Shown: one piece after another, positions 63,364 to 64,000 of the stretch
Layout: every line of letters begins with the position of its first letter
Numbering within the stretch: position 1 is the stretch's first letter
Source of the DNA: Rossellomorea aquimaris
GTDB lineage: Bacteria > Bacillota > Bacilli > Bacillales > Bacillaceae_B
DNA length: 64,000 nt
Direction: 5' to 3'
Assembly (NCBI RefSeq): GCF_020172085.1
Contig: NZ_JAIVAT010000005.1
Span: forward strand, 1-64,000
The notes under the pieces: model-generated
What the model was told of the DNA's origin: nothing
Database searches by the model: none
The model's input: the letters and a program-made list of their open reading frames with translations, nothing else
Program-made: the position numbers and the translations under genes

Positions 63364-64000
63364 AATGTGACGACTCCTTGTTTTTGTTCTATGTTCAACT
63401 TATAAACTTGTATTTTCTGTTTCTCAATATTCATTAACAAAGCTTCTTCTCTCTTCTCAATGACACCTCCTACGATAAAGACGGAAGGCACTAATTGTCG
63501 TAGATATAAATGTTTGAGTACAATATGGAAAGGTATCGTAAACTCATCTGTCGATAGAGTAGAAAGGAGCTCCATGCCCCTTTGCCTGTGAGCCCTTCCT
63601 GATCCCGGCGGGAGGTAATAATACGGTGTCCGGCCTTGGGATCTCACGTTTAACACAAGGGAGAACGAAATGTTTTGTTCAACCGCAAGCTGCATCATGA
63701 ATGATGTATATTTAATCAAATCTTCCAGATGATTTGTGATGGCGTAGCGATCGGAAATATTAATGGCTATCATCCACTCTTTCTGGGTGGAAGGCGCATA
63801 GATCTTTGTTTGAAGGCTTCCAGTACGGGCCGTTGCTTTCCAATGAACGTCCTGGAACCGATCGCCTTGAATATAGTCCCTGGTACCAACTTGATGAAAC
63901 ACATCATGAAATAATGAATGTTGGATTGGCACATCCCCCTGTCTCCAAGTAAGCTGTTGTTCTGCCATTTTAACAGGGGAATTCGCAGGAAATACAATGA
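63333..64000 (-). CDS. DUF58 protein, 3' part (second cluster)
   Basis: The frame runs off the window edge without a stop. The visible 222 residues contain the DUF58 core IQGDRFQDVHWKATART near residues 40-60, then a vWA-like region (WMIAINISDRY). This corresponds to the C-terminal half of B. subtilis YeaD. The upstream gene should be a second MoxR ATPase, beyond the window. An internal ATG at 63968 has no good ribosome site, which supports a longer gene. Confidence 0.88.
   Translation of the reverse strand, partial: IVFPANSPVKMAEQQLTWRQGDVPIQHSLFHDVFHQVGTRDYIQGDRFQDVHWKATARTGSLQTKIYAPSTQKEWMIAINISDRYAITNHLEDLIKYTSFMMQLAVEQNISFSLVLNVRSQGRTPYYYLPPGSGRAHRQRGMELLSTLSTDEFTIPFHIVLKHLYLRQLVPSVFIVGGVIEKREEALLMNIEKQKIQVYKLNIEQKQGVVTLWNRSLKVPS

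Overview
The window is a Bacillaceae chromosome segment, close to but not the same as Bacillus subtilis. It has strong AGGAGG-type ribosome sites, TTG and GTG starts, and a gene order that runs, in reverse, along the B. subtilis interval from ptsHI to speA: patA, cheV, ykyB, fadH, ykuI, ykuJ, cbpB (ykuL), ccpC, dapH, dapL, ykuT, ktrC, rnjA, rpoY, ykrA, defB, ykyA, pdhABCD, slp-like, SR1, speA. No tRNA, rRNA, phage or insertion sequence was seen. The first ~44 bases are Illumina adapter, so position 1 is a contig end.

Layout. (1) 1-12,000: central carbon and amine metabolism: arginine decarboxylase, the SR1 dual-function RNA with its 39-residue peptide SR1P, a lipid-anchored polysaccharide deacetylase, the pyruvate dehydrogenase operon, YkyA, peptide deformylase and the HAD phosphatase YkrA. 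(2) 12,000-19,200: a 23-residue cationic amphipathic peptide gene, a leader dense in inverted repeats, rpoY-rnjA (RNA polymerase epsilon and RNase J1), ktrC, and a cydAB bd-type oxidase with a clear promoter and Rex box. (3) 19,200-24,300: a NERD-domain gene with six 20-bp-phased heptamers upstream, a heterodimeric ABC exporter and the MscS channel YkuT. (4) 24,270-36,340: an eight-gene, tightly overlapping operon (large secreted protein, ABC ATPase, ABC permease, coiled-coil membrane protein, MoxR ATPase, DUF58, two von Willebrand A membrane proteins) placed between ykuT and dapL. (5) 36,500-46,600: lysine/peptidoglycan synthesis (dapL, dapH), CcpC with its own operator, a TauE/SafE permease, the c-di-AMP protein CbpB, YkuJ, a metallo-hydrolase/glutaredoxin pair, an array of ~126-bp hairpin repeats with covarying stems, the EAL protein YkuI and FadH under a FadR box. 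(6) 46,700-57,800: a GGDEF-EAL protein, a possible spore gene, ykyB, cheV, the preQ1-riboswitch queCDE operon, an HD-domain gene broken by one stop codon, corA, patA and a CcpA-box acetyltransferase. (7) 57,900-64,000: ptsHI, a FetAB-type ABC pair and the end of a second DUF58 cluster cut by the window edge.

The regulatory sites fit one picture of carbon and redox control. CcpA-type cre sites lie at SR1 and at the acetyltransferase, CcpC has an operator in its own leader, a Rex box sits at cydAB, a FadR box at fadH, and HPr carries both phosphorylation residues. The two least explained items are the hairpin repeat array at 43,653-44,066 and the MoxR/vWA/ABC operon.
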